Below are positions 63,585 to 64,000 of a stretch of DNA of 64,000 bases, piece by piece. How positions within the stretch are numbered: the stretch's first letter is position 1; every line of letters starts with the position of its first letter. The position numbers and the translations under genes are program-made. The notes below the pieces were generated by a model. The model saw only the letters and a program-made list of their open reading frames with translations. It was not told the origin of the DNA and made no database searches. Origin of the DNA: JADJWR01 sp963847675 (GTDB lineage Bacteria; Pseudomonadota; Gammaproteobacteria; Burkholderiales; Burkholderiaceae_F). The DNA is taken from contig CAWKAP010000012.1 of NCBI GenBank assembly GCA_963847675.1, positions 1-64,000 on the forward strand, written 5' to 3'.

Positions 63585-64000
63585 ATGAGCCAATCCTGGG
63601 ACGCGATCGTCATCGGCTCCGGCATCGGCGGACTCGCCGCCGCCGCCGCGCTTGCGACGTGCCGCAAGCGCGTGCTGGTGCTCGAGCGGCACGGCCAGCC
63701 CGGCGGCCTGACACAGACCTTCGAGCGCCAGGGGTGGCGCTTCAACGTCGGCGTGCACTACCTCGGCGGCTTCGGGCCGGGGGAAACCAACCGACGCCTG
63801 CTCGACCATCTCGCCGGCGGCCGCATCGAGATGGCGCCGATTGCCGGCGCTTATGACCGCATCCGCCTGCCGGGCCTCACGCTGCCGTTCGCGCCGCCGC
63901 GTTCGGCGCTGATCGCGGTGCTGAAGGACGCTTTTCCTCGCGAGAGCGCGGCCATCGACCGCTATTTCGATGCCGTCGACCGCGCCGCGGCGACGATGGG
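63585..64000 (+). CDS. Phytoene desaturase/retinol saturase-like FAD oxidoreductase, 5' part
   Basis: The gene runs off the window after 138 codons. GGAGGAG precedes the ATG by about 5 bases. The N-terminus WDAIVIGSGIGGLAAAAALA is a dinucleotide-binding motif (GxGxxG), followed by VLVLERHGQPGGLTQTFERQ, the GG doublet motif of the phytoene desaturase/amine oxidase superfamily, and FNVGVHYLGGF. The substrate cannot be assigned from this part. Confidence 0.85.
   Translation, partial: MSQSWDAIVIGSGIGGLAAAAALATCRKRVLVLERHGQPGGLTQTFERQGWRFNVGVHYLGGFGPGETNRRLLDHLAGGRIEMAPIAGAYDRIRLPGLTLPFAPPRSALIAVLKDAFPRESAAIDRYFDAVDRAAATM

Noticed and set aside
59166..63809. A minus-strand open frame of more than 1500 codons antisense to the RND pump and DUF2891 genes
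   Set aside because: It is the mirror of two well-supported genes in GC-rich DNA; its product is Arg/His/Gln/Asp-rich low-complexity sequence with no domain. Similar antisense frames over fadD (7894-10053), uvrA, the regulator at 25786-28212 and others were discarded for the same reason.

Overview
The window joins two unrelated pieces of DNA. Bases 1 to about 2195 have clearly lower GC and AT-rich intergenic DNA. They hold the right part of an IS21-family element (istA tail, istB, right end) and, on the other strand, the C-terminal part of a bacterial tyrosine kinase of the exopolysaccharide type. At 2195-2200 (GGATCC) this sequence stops inside the kinase gene and continues directly into the N-terminal part of a coq7 gene on the same strand. 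From there to the end the DNA is GC-rich, with strongly GC-biased third codon positions. It looks like a betaproteobacterial (Burkholderiales/Rhodocyclales-like) chromosome: two Burkholderiales-type porins, coq7 next to a porin, a double-length fused UvrA, and DUF883, DUF2891 and TRAP genes. The join is best read as a chimeric clone or mis-assembly at a BamHI/Sau3AI site, not as biology.

Layout of the main part. 2.2-5.4 kb: truncated coq7 and two porins, each followed by a good terminator. 5.6-12.5 kb: a small unknown protein, an EEP-family hydrolase, a VOC protein coupled to a disordered protein, FadD, a lipoprotein aminopeptidase and a PaaK-like adenylating enzyme. 12.8-17.7 kb: DUF883 membrane anchor, a molybdopterin oxidoreductase, ArgE and an M20 amidohydrolase. 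17.9-23.4 kb: a P-type cation ATPase and a Pat-type protein acetyltransferase/acyl-CoA synthetase, both carrying +1 frameshifts. 23.7-31.3 kb: small membrane proteins, a DUF4097 lipoprotein, a large winged-helix/NTPase regulator, an SLC13 permease and a CaxA-like antiporter. 31.5-35 kb: arsR-arsM and acetoacetyl-CoA synthetase. 35-36.5 kb: a stand-alone ParB-fold protein, a collapsed Mut7-C gene and a rhomboid protease. 36.6-41.6 kb: a 2-oxo acid dehydrogenase E1 alpha/beta pair followed by a complete TRAP transporter. 41.7-47.4 kb: a LysR regulator with a divergent small gene, and a MacAB-like exporter (adaptor, ATPase, two permeases). 47.6-54.6 kb: NudC and the 1997-residue UvrA. 54.7-57.8 kb: a TetR regulator with two operators and a 42-residue gene, a PilZ protein, an amidohydrolase with a frameshift in its signal peptide, and a hypothetical protein. 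58.0-64.0 kb: an RND adaptor and pump, DUF2891, and the start of a phytoene-desaturase-like flavoprotein.

The less ordinary signals are small-scale. (1) A 78-bp repeat occurs twice, each time exactly filling the gap between an efflux adaptor gene and the next gene and supplying that gene's ribosome binding site and start codon. (2) Three different palindromic repeats are inserted in frame in uvrA, one with 10/10 terminal inverted repeats and compensatory changes in its hairpins. (3) A TetR circuit carries the same 14-bp palindrome inside a near-consensus tetR promoter and again just before a 42-codon gene. (4) Four single-base insertions break otherwise intact genes. I saw no tRNA, rRNA, CRISPR array, prophage or defence island.
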